Positions 1 to 6,834 of a stretch of 8,202 bases of DNA are shown here, one piece after another. The DNA comes from Spirochaetota bacterium (GTDB lineage: Bacteria > Spirochaetota > UBA4802 > UB4802), in the NCBI GenBank assembly GCA_029548025.1, contig JAKPOE010000055.1, positions 1-8,202 of the forward strand, read 5' to 3'. The position numbers were made by a program, and so were the translations under genes. Under the pieces are notes generated by a model that was given only the letters and a program-made list of their open reading frames with translations, was not told where the DNA came from and ran no database searches. Position 1 is the first letter of the stretch. Every line of letters starts with the position of its first letter.

Positions 1-1
1 A

Positions 2-1138
2 AAAAAGTTACTTACCGAAGCAACGCTTATTTATGAGAGAAATGATAAAGAATCCATTAATCAGGCTGTTACCATTTTGACAAAGATCATTGCACGGTAT
101 CCTGATACTAAAACAGCAATTGAAGCCTATTACTATATAGGGCAATGTTATGAAAAATTAAACCTTAACAGGCTTGCCTATCTCAAGTATGTATATCTGG
201 TGAAAAATAACAGAAAGAATTTATCTGACGAGATGTATAAAAACATACTTGCACGTATAGCTCACATCAACTGGTTGCAGAATTATAGTGAAGAAAGCGC
301 TCATCAATTATTAACCCTGCTCCATGCTTCAATGGACAGAAACTATAGAAGTAAGATATATTCAGAATTGGGGCATTTGTATCTGAAAAATGGCGAGATA
401 CAAAAAGCAAAACGTATGTTTGATATTGCTATAAATGAGGATAGCAGCAATGAAGAAGCAATTTTAGGAAGAGCACGTTCATTAAAGCATTTAGGTATGG
501 ATGCTGAAGCATATAATCACTATGATTACTTTCTACGGTATTATGGTGCGGTAAGCCAGTATGTCAATGATGTAAAAAATGCATACAAGGTACAGGCATA
601 TAAAAGTGGTCTTAATGCTTTCAGGAGTGGTCATTACAATGATGCAATAGGATTTTTTAACAGGGTATTGATACATTTTGGTGGCGATAAATTATCAGAA
701 AATGCATTATACTGGATAGGCGAATCATATTTTGCAATGCGACAGTTTGACAGAGCCATTGCTTATTTTAATAAAGCACTAACAAATGAATTTTATCATA
801 AAGATCAGGATGCCCAGATTAAAAAAGGGTATGCCTATTTTATGCAGAAAAAATTTGATCTGGCTGCACGTGAATTTCAACGATATATTCGCGAATTCCC
901 CAAAGGCAGGTATATCACTGTTGCAAAAGAATGGAAAAACATGAGTACTGCTGAATTACAAAATATCATTGAAGCTAAAAAAGCTAAAAGCGAGGAATAC
1001 ATTGAAGAAGAATCGCAACAAAAACCGCAGCCACAAAAGAATAACACCAACGAAAATGATTTAGGTCTTGAAAAAGATGATGAAGTGGTGGGTTCGGTTT
1101 CACAGGATTTTAATGATGTTAATGTGGCGGAATTTTAA
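2..1138 (+). CDS. TPR-repeat protein, 5'-truncated by the window edge
   Basis: The reading frame is open from base 2 to a TAA at 1136-1138, giving 378 visible residues. The true start lies upstream: the in-frame TTG at 77 has no Shine-Dalgarno and sits inside repeat-like sequence, so it is not a start. At least five or six tetratricopeptide units are visible, at about residues 40-70, 119-146, 153-180, 200-228, 233-260 and 272-300. They show the usual small-residue and aromatic spacing (YYIGQCYEK, ELGHLYLKNGE, ALYWIGESYFAMRQFDRAI, GYAYFMQKKFDLAAREF). The repeat style (AREFQRYIREFPKG) resembles exported YbgF/BamD-type TPR proteins, so a periplasmic or outer-membrane location is possible, but any signal peptide is out of view. 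The last 60 or so residues are Lys/Glu/Gln/Asn-rich and probably disordered. TPRs are protein-interaction scaffolds; no specific partner can be named. Confidence 0.85.
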   Translation, partial: KKLLTEATLIYERNDKESINQAVTILTKIIARYPDTKTAIEAYYYIGQCYEKLNLNRLAYLKYVYLVKNNRKNLSDEMYKNILARIAHINWLQNYSEESAHQLLTLLHASMDRNYRSKIYSELGHLYLKNGEIQKAKRMFDIAINEDSSNEEAILGRARSLKHLGMDAEAYNHYDYFLRYYGAVSQYVNDVKNAYKVQAYKSGLNAFRSGHYNDAIGFFNRVLIHFGGDKLSENALYWIGESYFAMRQFDRAIAYFNKALTNEFYHKDQDAQIKKGYAYFMQKKFDLAAREFQRYIREFPKGRYITVAKEWKNMSTAELQNIIEAKKAKSEEYIEEESQQKPQPQKNNTNENDLGLEKDDEVVGSVSQDFNDVNVAEF

Positions 1139-1202
1139 CTAAATTGTAATCCGGTCAACAATAGCCAATAATAGCAATTACTATAAACAATGTGAAATAA
1201 TA

Positions 1203-1231
1203 TTGATTTTATGTATTGGCAATATTATACT
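1203..1231 (+). promoter_or_regulatory. Probable sigma-70 promoter for the 1345 gene
   Basis: TTGATT at 1203-1208 and TATACT at 1226-1231 are separated by 17 nt. Transcription would start near 1238, leaving a leader of about 107 nt. The -10 box matches 5 of 6 consensus bases and the -35 box 4 of 6. No clear GC-rich terminator is visible between the upstream TPR gene and this promoter, so some readthrough is possible. Confidence 0.55.
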
Positions 1232-1344
1232 TAATCAATGATGATTTAATTTGAGTAGAATATATGATTGTTGCATATGAGCAGTGCTACAATGTCCAGT
1301 ATCAGTTATTTTAAGAAAAAGTTAATTTCAGGTGGAGAATTTCA

Positions 1345-2052
1345 ATGTTAAAAGAGTACTTTACAAGTATACAGAATACCATATCAGGATTGCAATCTTC
1401 TAAAGATAGTAAAAAGGCATCCAAAAAAAATCAAGTCAGAGAAGAATTTGATGGTAAGAAAATTATGAAACTGTTACAGGATATAGTTCCCAATGAGTTT
1501 ATTGTATCTGATAAAAAACCTGTTGATGCTAGCGGATATGTACCTAAAACAGTTGATTATATAGCATATTATAAAAAATGGACTATCGTTGAAGAAATGA
1601 TGAATGGGCATATTCCATCAGAATTAGTGTATGCTACCTTCCATATAACAAAACACATTGATAAACAAAGTTTATCAGAGGTTTTAAGTAACGTAACCTT
1701 GACCAAAAAATTGAATAAATATGCTGAACTTGATCAGGATATTATTATTCCAGCATTTGTTATTGCTCAATCAAGCGATATAGATGTGTCACAACTAAAA
1801 AATGATATCCTTGATTATTATGTTGACTATAGTGTTGATAGTACGTTTGAATTTGATATTATGATGACCATTGGGAAAGGTATAATTATTAAAGATTGGC
1901 GTGAAAAACGAAAATTTGTTGCACTTGAAACCGAGGAGGATACCCTGCTGTGGTTTTTTATCCTGATGAATGAATATCTTGATGTTGATGTAAAGCGTTC
2001 ACTGGATTTACGACATTATGTAAAAGAAACACGTCGCTACAGGGAATATTAA
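1345..2052 (+). CDS. DUF6602-like protein, possibly an inactive PD-(D/E)XK nuclease fold
   Basis: This 235-residue soluble protein has no signal peptide or membrane segment. ATG 1345 is supported by GGAG at 1334-1337 with 7-nt spacing. Residues 1-35 are Lys/Ser-rich and probably flexible. From about residue 40 the layout recalls the family I remember as DUF6602. There is an N-terminal helix and P-x-E-F-x-V strand (49-54), a V-D-Y-I-A-Y-Y strand (70-76) where members carry a conserved Asp, then S-E-L-V-Y-A-T-F-H-I-T (92-102). The C-terminal part has F-D-I-M-M-T-I-G-K-G (170-179) and D-T-L-L-W-F-F-I-L-M-N-E-Y-L (199-212). In that family the third block normally reads like V-x-A-x-I-E-V-K, supplying Glu and Lys of a nuclease-type site. 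Here those positions are His100 and Thr102, while Asp71 remains. The assignment is from memory of the pattern; cleavage activity looks unlikely. The gene has its own promoter, so a link to the downstream VWA and cfpA genes is positional only. Confidence 0.6.
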   Translation: MLKEYFTSIQNTISGLQSSKDSKKASKKNQVREEFDGKKIMKLLQDIVPNEFIVSDKKPVDASGYVPKTVDYIAYYKKWTIVEEMMNGHIPSELVYATFHITKHIDKQSLSEVLSNVTLTKKLNKYAELDQDIIIPAFVIAQSSDIDVSQLKNDILDYYVDYSVDSTFEFDIMMTIGKGIIIKDWREKRKFVALETEEDTLLWFFILMNEYLDVDVKRSLDLRHYVKETRRYREY

Positions 2053-2076
2053 TGAATGATGATAGTTTAAAATATT

Positions 2077-2090
2077 AAAAAAATTTAAAT
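2077..2090 (+). promoter_or_regulatory. A/T-tract UP-like element upstream of the VWA gene promoter
   Basis: A run of seven A, three T, three A and one T ends 7 nt before the -35 box at 2098. Its last 12 nt, AAAAATTTAAAT, recur exactly at 3339-3350 in front of the cfpA promoter. The position and composition fit an UP element bound by the RNA polymerase alpha C-terminal domain, or intrinsically curved DNA. Confidence 0.5.
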
Positions 2091-2097
2091 TATTTAC

Positions 2098-2127
2098 TTG
2101 ACTTAAATATTTTTTGTTATTTATACT
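2098..2127 (+). promoter_or_regulatory. Sigma-70 promoter for the VWA gene
   Basis: TTGACT (2098-2103) and TATACT (2122-2127) are 18 nt apart; each matches 5 of 6 consensus bases. The predicted start is near 2134, giving a leader of about 70 nt. An A/T-tract element lies directly upstream. Confidence 0.7.
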
Positions 2128-2191
2128 AAATCGTTTATTTATTAGAAAAGATTTGTTGCTGCCTCTGAATATAAAAAATATACAATAATAT

Positions 2192-2197
2192 AAGGAG
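2192..2197 (+). promoter_or_regulatory. Shine-Dalgarno that selects a TTG start
   Basis: AAGGAG lies 6 nt before TTG 2204 and 15 nt before the next in-frame ATG at 2213. The spacing favours the TTG, which also supplies the Lys at position 2 of the signal peptide. Confidence 0.75.
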
Positions 2198-2203
2198 TTC
2201 GCC

Positions 2204-3310
2204 TTGAAAGTTATGGTTCAATATCTTCGATTGGTTATTGCCATCATAATATCTGCTGGATTATGTTATGCTGATGGGTATGCAAAATCCAGGGATTTGG
2301 TTCTTGTTATTGATACGTCATTATCAATGGCGGGATATGGTGGTAAAAATATTATGCCACTGGTAAAGCAAAGTTTACCAAAATTTATTGAACAACTTGA
2401 TGAAAATGACAGCTTTACTTTGATTACCTTTAGCACTGATGTAACAATATATCCTACCGTTTATATAAAACACAAAAGTAATAAAGATATTCTGAACAAA
2501 TATATCTCGATGGTGGAAGCAAGTGGTAAATGGACGTATACCATGGCGATGATTACTGCTGCATTTGATACGGCAAAACAATTACAGATGGAGGATCCTG
2601 ACAGAGAGCAGGTCATTATTATCATTACTGATGCAATAGATGATCCTCCGCCAGATGCTCGTAAGTATCATTACAATATTAAAAATATAGCCAGGCAGTA
2701 TTCAGGTAGTGAGTGGTTTGTTTTCTTTGTTAACCTGGGGCAGATCCAGAAAGATAGTCGTTTAGCAAAAATTCAAAAAGAAGTAAAAGAAAGCATTTCA
2801 CCATATACCAAAGTAATAGATGCTCAGGAGTCAGTTGATAAAATTATTGTTAAGGATCTTAAAAAGGATATTGATACAATGGCAAAGATAAAAGAAATAC
2901 ATTCGCGCCCATTGTATATGCATCCGCTTTTTATTATAATCGTGGCGATAGTTCTTTTAATTATTCTGTTCATGGTATTAAGGAGAGCTGCACAGCTTAA
3001 AGTGAAGGGTGCTTTAGAATACTGGAACAATGAATTGCTTGAACCTTCAATAGAGAAAGCAAATCTTACAGCAAAAAATTCCAGAACTATTACCATTGGT
3101 AGCGATACCCATAATATGATACGAATTCATGATCTTGCTATCAGGGAACCGTTAATGCTTAAGGCAGTAAGGAAAGGCAAGGTTGGTAAGTGTCAGTTGT
3201 TGGCACCTGAAAATGTTGTGCAATTTGTTAATAGGGATGCAGGGGATATTCTGAATGATGGTGATATATTTAAAGTTAACAATTATACATTTAAATATTA
3301 TGAAGGCTAG
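2204..3310 (+). CDS. VWA-domain membrane protein with C-terminal FHA-like domain
   Basis: This 368-residue protein starts at TTG 2204, chosen because AAGGAG sits 6 nt upstream. Residues 1-23 form a signal peptide (hydrophobic 8-20, likely cleavage after C-Y-A23). A von Willebrand factor A domain spans about 31-220. Its metal-binding MIDAS is complete: D37-T-S39-L-S41, a Thr at 111 or 113, and Asp143 in I-I-T-D-A. One transmembrane helix lies at about 241-259, followed by RR (260-261), which predicts a cytoplasmic C-terminus. Residues 294-367 look like an FHA fold: T-I-G-S (297-300), N304, I-R-I-H-D (306-310), F-V-N (341-343), N-D-G-D (351-354) and Y-T-F-K-Y-Y. The phosphothreonine-binding Arg, Ser and His appear to be replaced by Ser300, Arg314 and Leu317. 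VWA domains bind protein ligands through a metal ion, here in the periplasm. From memory, T. pallidum also has a VWA protein gene (tp0750) close to cfpA (tp0748), so the pairing may be conserved. Confidence 0.85.
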   Translation: MKVMVQYLRLVIAIIISAGLCYADGYAKSRDLVLVIDTSLSMAGYGGKNIMPLVKQSLPKFIEQLDENDSFTLITFSTDVTIYPTVYIKHKSNKDILNKYISMVEASGKWTYTMAMITAAFDTAKQLQMEDPDREQVIIIITDAIDDPPPDARKYHYNIKNIARQYSGSEWFVFFVNLGQIQKDSRLAKIQKEVKESISPYTKVIDAQESVDKIIVKDLKKDIDTMAKIKEIHSRPLYMHPLFIIIVAIVLLIILFMVLRRAAQLKVKGALEYWNNELLEPSIEKANLTAKNSRTITIGSDTHNMIRIHDLAIREPLMLKAVRKGKVGKCQLLAPENVVQFVNRDAGDILNDGDIFKVNNYTFKYYEG

Positions 3311-3326
3311 CACGGTATTCAGAATT

Positions 3327-3354
3327 AAAAAATTTTTTAAAAATTTAAATAAAA
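3327..3354 (+). promoter_or_regulatory. A-tract UP-like element upstream of the cfpA promoter
   Basis: Successive tracts A6-T6-A5-T3-A3-T-A4 run up to 2 nt before the -35 box at 3357. The segment AAAAATTTAAAT (3339-3350) is identical to that at 2079-2090 and ends 6 nt from the -35 box, against 7 nt in the VWA promoter. This is expected to curve the DNA or contact the RNA polymerase alpha subunit. Confidence 0.55.
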
Positions 3355-3356
3355 CG

Positions 3357-3384
3357 TTGACAATCATAGTGATATTATTATAAA
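3357..3384 (+). promoter_or_regulatory. Strong sigma-70 promoter of cfpA
   Basis: A perfect TTGACA (3357-3362) is followed after 16 nt by TATAAA (3379-3384). Transcription should begin near 3391, giving a leader of about 100 nt. This promoter, the UP-like tracts and the AAGGAGG ribosome-binding site fit a gene for an abundant structural protein. Confidence 0.75.
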
Positions 3385-3412
3385 TATTACTTTCAGGTGT
3401 TTTGGATTAAAA

Positions 3413-3433
3413 CTACTATGTGAATAATAGTAG
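3413..3433 (+). promoter_or_regulatory. Hairpin 1 in the cfpA leader
   Basis: CTACTAT (3413-3419) pairs perfectly with ATAGTAG (3427-3433) across a 7-nt loop. It lies about 20 nt from the predicted 5' end of the mRNA and has no trailing U-run, so it is not a terminator. Protection of the transcript from decay is one possible role. Confidence 0.4.
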
Positions 3434-3446
3434 AAAATTATATACG

Positions 3447-3469
3447 ATGCATTACTGAAAAAAATGTAT
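3447..3469 (+). promoter_or_regulatory. Hairpin 2 in the cfpA leader
   Basis: ATGCATT (3447-3453) can pair with AATGTAT (3463-3469), with one G-U pair and a 9-nt loop. It ends 6 nt before the AAGGAGG Shine-Dalgarno at 3476-3482 and would leave that site exposed. The stem is A/U-rich, so stability is modest. Confidence 0.3.
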
Positions 3470-3489
3470 TTAATCAAGGAGGTCAATAC

Positions 3490-5430
3490 ATGTCAATAGC
3501 TCAGTTTCCAAAAAGCCCTAATAAAGTTCACCCAACTGAACCCAGTGCGGTCGGTTCGCGAAATTCTTTAGCACAGGAAGGTCGTGATAAGGTTGCAGAA
3601 GCAAGGCTTATTGTTGATGAATCTGTCGATAAGATTATTAATCAGGTTCAGACTAAACTACCCGAAGAAGTGTTGAAAAAATTAGATGTGATGGGTGGTT
3701 TAAAAGAGAAGTTGTATAATTATGTCAACCAGTCCTATGTTAACATGTTTAATCGTTATACAGTTACCATGGAAGATGAATTTATCAAAAAAGTTCGTGA
3801 CTTTGTAGACAGAGAAGAAGCAAAGGGATTAGCCCGCTATACACCACGCGAGATTATGGAACTTCTTGATAAAATAGGGGGTGTGGATAAGTTTAACACA
3901 GGTGAAATTGAAAAATCTATCGTAAATATGTACGGTCACCTGCAGGGACATATCCAGCGAGGTTTGAATGACCTTGAAAATGAAACCAATGCAATATTAA
4001 GACAGAAGACAGATGTTGGTGCATTTATACGAGGTGAAAATGCTTATGCAATCATCAAGTGCGTATTTAAAGACAATGAGTTAAGGCCAAAATATGTAAA
4101 TGATGTTAAGCTCTCGGTAAATATTCTTGATAGTGAGCTAATCAGTCAAATTTATCACTACCAGGTAACTGTTGAGTCGTTATTGAAAGATGCAATTCAA
4201 AAACATATCCATGAATTGATAGATAAGCAGATTCAAATTCTCAAAGAAGAACTTATCGATCAGGGTAAGAGCGAGCTTACTGGTACAGAAGTTATGTTTG
4301 AAAAGATTAAGAGAATTGAAAACTTCACAGATGACGAAAAAGAAGATGAAAAATCTAAACGTTATACAATCCTTGCAAAGAAGTTCCTCGATAAGATAGA
4401 AGGATTGCGTGCAGAGATTGATGTTGAAGAATATGATCCACTAAATATTCGTGAAAATATTAAATACATCATTGACGAGGAGAATATCCGAAATCGAGGG
4501 TATAACACTGCAGTTAATGCTATTACTTCAATTCTTGATACATCAAAGTTAGGCTACCAGGTTTGTGATAACCTGAAGAATGCACGTGTGTGTCAGATCC
4601 GTGAATATGAGGAGATAGATAAGTCTGTATTGCCAGATGAGCGCTATGCAATCAGATTAGCATATTATGATCAAAATCAGTTGCGTGAAGCTAAGAAGGA
4701 GTTTGACAGGCAGATGGATTCTTTTACCCGTGAAATACTCAGGGTGTGGGATGTCGTTCATGCTCATTATGAATCAAAGAAGAGATTCCGTTCACTCCGT
4801 GATTTTGACGATTTATCAAACAGACTTATGTCAAGAGAATGGAGAAGGAATAAGCGTGATGAGGATGCAGATCCTAATTCAGTATTATGGAATGAAATTG
4901 GTGAAATGTATAATGAAAATTCTTTTGTTGAAAAGAACAACAGAACATATGAAGATAGGATTCACAATCTTAAAAATAAACTTAAATACCTGCGAGAGAT
5001 GTTACACAAAATGCATGGTTTTCAGAACCCAATTGAACGCGTTATTCTTGATGAGCGCATTAACTTCTTAGAAAGAAGATTTAATGAGTTTACCTATAAG
5101 ATTAATCCACATCATATACAGCCGGGTTTAGTGCTGGATGTTGATGTAACAACCATTAAGCGTAAGCAGTATATGCTCAAAGGGATGGCAAACGTTTTAA
5201 ATGAATTCCTCTATAGCGTATCACGAGGATTCCAAGATGCTGCATTTGCAACATTCAAACGCAGAAGATCAACGGTGCGTGAGGATATTGACCAGTCATT
5301 TGCTCAGGCTGAAATGAAAGAAGATATTTTTGAAGCTGCATATAAGGCTCAGAGTGAAAGCGAGATAAAAGGTTCGGTTGATCTATCATCGTCAAAGAGC
5401 AAACCTAAAAGAGGTTTGAAAGAACTGTAA
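3490..5430 (+). CDS. cfpA: Cytoplasmic filament protein A (CfpA)
   Basis: This 646-residue protein lacks a signal peptide and membrane helices and is rich in charged helical sequence. I recognise it as CfpA, the subunit of the ribbon-like cytoplasmic filaments that run under the inner membrane of treponemes and some other spirochaetes. In Treponema, loss of the gene is reported to disturb cell division and chromosome segregation. The length is close to the treponemal protein (about 680 residues). Helical segments dominate residues 27-170, 215-330 and 385-540. The conserved-looking C-terminal block includes K-G-M-A-N-V-L-N-E-F-L (564-574), S-R-G-F-Q-D-A-A-F-A (578-587) and F-K-R-R-R-S-T-V-R-E-D-I (589-600), then a Ser/Lys-rich tail. 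ATG 3490 has AAGGAGG (3476-3482) at 7-nt spacing. The gene is probably monocistronic, with its own promoter and terminator. The VWA membrane protein gene lies just upstream. The identification rests on memory of the family, not on a search. Confidence 0.85.
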   Translation: MSIAQFPKSPNKVHPTEPSAVGSRNSLAQEGRDKVAEARLIVDESVDKIINQVQTKLPEEVLKKLDVMGGLKEKLYNYVNQSYVNMFNRYTVTMEDEFIKKVRDFVDREEAKGLARYTPREIMELLDKIGGVDKFNTGEIEKSIVNMYGHLQGHIQRGLNDLENETNAILRQKTDVGAFIRGENAYAIIKCVFKDNELRPKYVNDVKLSVNILDSELISQIYHYQVTVESLLKDAIQKHIHELIDKQIQILKEELIDQGKSELTGTEVMFEKIKRIENFTDDEKEDEKSKRYTILAKKFLDKIEGLRAEIDVEEYDPLNIRENIKYIIDEENIRNRGYNTAVNAITSILDTSKLGYQVCDNLKNARVCQIREYEEIDKSVLPDERYAIRLAYYDQNQLREAKKEFDRQMDSFTREILRVWDVVHAHYESKKRFRSLRDFDDLSNRLMSREWRRNKRDEDADPNSVLWNEIGEMYNENSFVEKNNRTYEDRIHNLKNKLKYLREMLHKMHGFQNPIERVILDERINFLERRFNEFTYKINPHHIQPGLVLDVDVTTIKRKQYMLKGMANVLNEFLYSVSRGFQDAAFATFKRRRSTVREDIDQSFAQAEMKEDIFEAAYKAQSESEIKGSVDLSSSKSKPKRGLKEL

Positions 5431-5461
5431 AAAGTAAGATTATATACATATCCAAATATTC

Positions 5462-5496
5462 AAAAAAAACTGCTCTGTAAAAGAGCAGTTTTTTTT
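5462..5496 (+). terminator. Intrinsic terminator of cfpA
   Basis: CTGCTCT (5470-5476) and AGAGCAG (5482-5488) form a 7-bp stem around a GTAAA loop, followed by eight T. Eight A precede the stem, so the pairing can extend to about 15 bp and would also read as a terminator on the opposite strand. It begins about 30 nt after the cfpA stop codon and separates cfpA from the channel gene. Confidence 0.93.
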
Positions 5497-5540
5497 GCGC
5501 TCTATAATACTAAGCGACATAATATTTTTGTAATATTTTT

Positions 5541-5575
5541 TATAATAACTATCGATAATTGATATGAATTATACT
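5541..5575 (+). promoter_or_regulatory. Possible promoter region of the channel gene
   Basis: Two -10-like hexamers lie in the A/T-rich stretch after the cfpA terminator: TATAAT at 5541-5546 and TATACT at 5570-5575. Neither has a recognisable TTGACA-like box at 16-18 nt upstream. Use of the second would start transcription at about the ATG at 5581, making a leaderless message. Confidence 0.3.
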
Positions 5576-5580
5576 GTAAT

Positions 5581-6825
5581 ATGCAGGTTAAAGATAGTAT
5601 GGAAGCAAATTTAAAAAATATGAAAATATACACTGAGATTAAGATAATACTATATAATCTATTTCATAGCATGGTATTAAGAATTTTTGCTGTATGCTTT
5701 GCATTGCTGTTTATTTTTTCTACAACAATTTATTATGTGGAACGTGGTTATATTAGGACAATAAAAAGTCACGGTCAGCAAGAAACGGTTCAAAGCAATA
5801 TTAATTCTATTGAAGATTCAGTGTGGTGGGCAATTGTAACATCAGCAACAGTTGGCTATGGAGATAAATACCCCATTTCACGATTGGGCAGATTTATAGG
5901 CATACTGACTATTTTTTTTGGAATGGCTCTGGTAGGTTTGATTACTGGTAATATCGCATCAACCTTAGTAGAAAGACAATTAAAAGAAGACAGAGGATTA
6001 AAGCAGGTGAAGATTAAAAATCATTATGTTATCTGTGGTTGGAAAAAAGATATGGCAATGGTATTATCAAACATTGCAATGCGACAGGGAGATTTTACTG
6101 GCTATGATATTGTGTTGGTTTGCATGATTGATCCTGAAAATATTGAAAATTTAAAAAGTAATATATTATTTTCAAATATTCATTATGTATATGGAGATCA
6201 TATTGATGAACATGTGTTAAATCGTGCTAATATCCAGTATGCAAAGAAGGTATTAGTGCTTGCCGATGAGTTGGGTAAATCAGGGCAGGATGCAGATTCC
6301 AGAACAGTTATGTCGGTGATGTCAATTAAAGCAATTTCAAGAAGTGTTTATGTATGTGCCGAGATAATTGATCAGAAATATGAACGGTATTTAAGGCTGT
6401 CAGGATGTGATGAGGTAATACTATCAAACAACTACAATAAAAATATTATTGCGGATGCTTTTGCAAAAAGTGGGTTAGCTCATGTAATTGGTGAATTGGT
6501 TGATGCCAGCACCCCGGTAAATTTGACAACAGAAGACATTTCTCAACATTACATACATAAAACATATGGAGAGCTTTTTGATCATTATAAAACAAAAAAC
6601 AAAATATTAATTGGACTTCTTGAGAATACCGGGAATTTTTATGATCGTAAACGTTTTGCATTGCAAGAAGCACAAAAGACACCTGATATTTCAAGGTTAG
6701 TGGATAATTTGCGAATAGTCAAAAGCATGATGTCAAATTATCCAGTACTAAACCCTAAAAAATCGTATATTATTAAGAATTTTTCAAAAGCAGTACTTAT
6801 TGAAGGTTCAACTGAAAATGGTTGA
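5581..6825 (+). CDS. Two-TM potassium channel subunit with RCK (TrkA-N-type) domain
   Basis: This is a 414-residue inner-membrane channel subunit. It has TM1 at about residues 32-53, a pore helix (S-V-W-W-A-I-V-T-S-A) and the K+ selectivity filter T-V-G-Y-G-D at 90-95. TM2 lies at about 104-128. The cytoplasmic part starts with an RCK/TrkA-N Rossmann-type unit at about 147-290 (H-Y-V-I-C-G-W at 148-154, close to the pattern I remember for MthK) and continues as a C-terminal RCK-like region to residue 409. The layout is that of MthK-type channels, which assemble as tetramers gated by ligand binding to the RCK ring. The segment at about 350-391 (Q-E-A-Q-K-T-P-D-I) looks inserted between the strands of the C-terminal RCK region. 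The start is uncertain: ATG 5581 has no Shine-Dalgarno, and ATG 5599 has only a distant AGG. The next gene encodes a cyclic-nucleotide-binding protein whose ribosome-binding site overlaps this stop codon. Confidence 0.9.
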   Translation: MQVKDSMEANLKNMKIYTEIKIILYNLFHSMVLRIFAVCFALLFIFSTTIYYVERGYIRTIKSHGQQETVQSNINSIEDSVWWAIVTSATVGYGDKYPISRLGRFIGILTIFFGMALVGLITGNIASTLVERQLKEDRGLKQVKIKNHYVICGWKKDMAMVLSNIAMRQGDFTGYDIVLVCMIDPENIENLKSNILFSNIHYVYGDHIDEHVLNRANIQYAKKVLVLADELGKSGQDADSRTVMSVMSIKAISRSVYVCAEIIDQKYERYLRLSGCDEVILSNNYNKNIIADAFAKSGLAHVIGELVDASTPVNLTTEDISQHYIHKTYGELFDHYKTKNKILIGLLENTGNFYDRKRFALQEAQKTPDISRLVDNLRIVKSMMSNYPVLNPKKSYIIKNFSKAVLIEGSTENG

Positions 6826-6827
6826 GG
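6824..6827 (+). promoter_or_regulatory. Shine-Dalgarno overlapping the channel stop codon
   Basis: GAGG at 6824-6827 includes the last two bases of the channel's TGA stop (6823-6825). It is 7 nt from ATG 6835 but only 4 nt from the preceding GTG 6832. This favours ATG 6835 and indicates translational coupling. Confidence 0.7.
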
Positions 6828-6834
6828 TAATGTG

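Noticed and set aside
77..79. TTG at 77 as the start of the first TPR gene
   Set aside because: There is no Shine-Dalgarno, and the same frame stays open to the left edge with TPR-like sequence, so the gene is cut by the window.
1267..1293. Weak stem (ATTGT...ACAAT with inner TGC/GCA) in the leader of the 1345 gene
   Set aside because: It needs a 5-nt bulge and is mostly A-U, so it is not convincing as a riboswitch or regulatory hairpin.
3327..3338. AAAAAATTTTTT as a terminator after the VWA gene
   Set aside because: It has no loop and no G-C pairs. Its position against a strong promoter makes a curved or UP-element role more likely.
2375..3367. Three minus-strand frames opposite the VWA gene (2375-2581, 2824-3096, 3152-3367)
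   Set aside because: They are short, and the opposite strand has a clear domain-bearing gene. The Ile/Phe-rich peptides are what A/T-rich antisense DNA gives.
4667..5071. 134-codon + strand frame inside cfpA
   Set aside because: It lies entirely within cfpA in another frame and its peptide shows no recognisable family. The cfpA frame is continuous and conserved-looking across it.
5503..5508. Perfect TATAAT just after the cfpA terminator
   Set aside because: A -35 box would have to lie inside the terminator hairpin, where no suitable hexamer exists.
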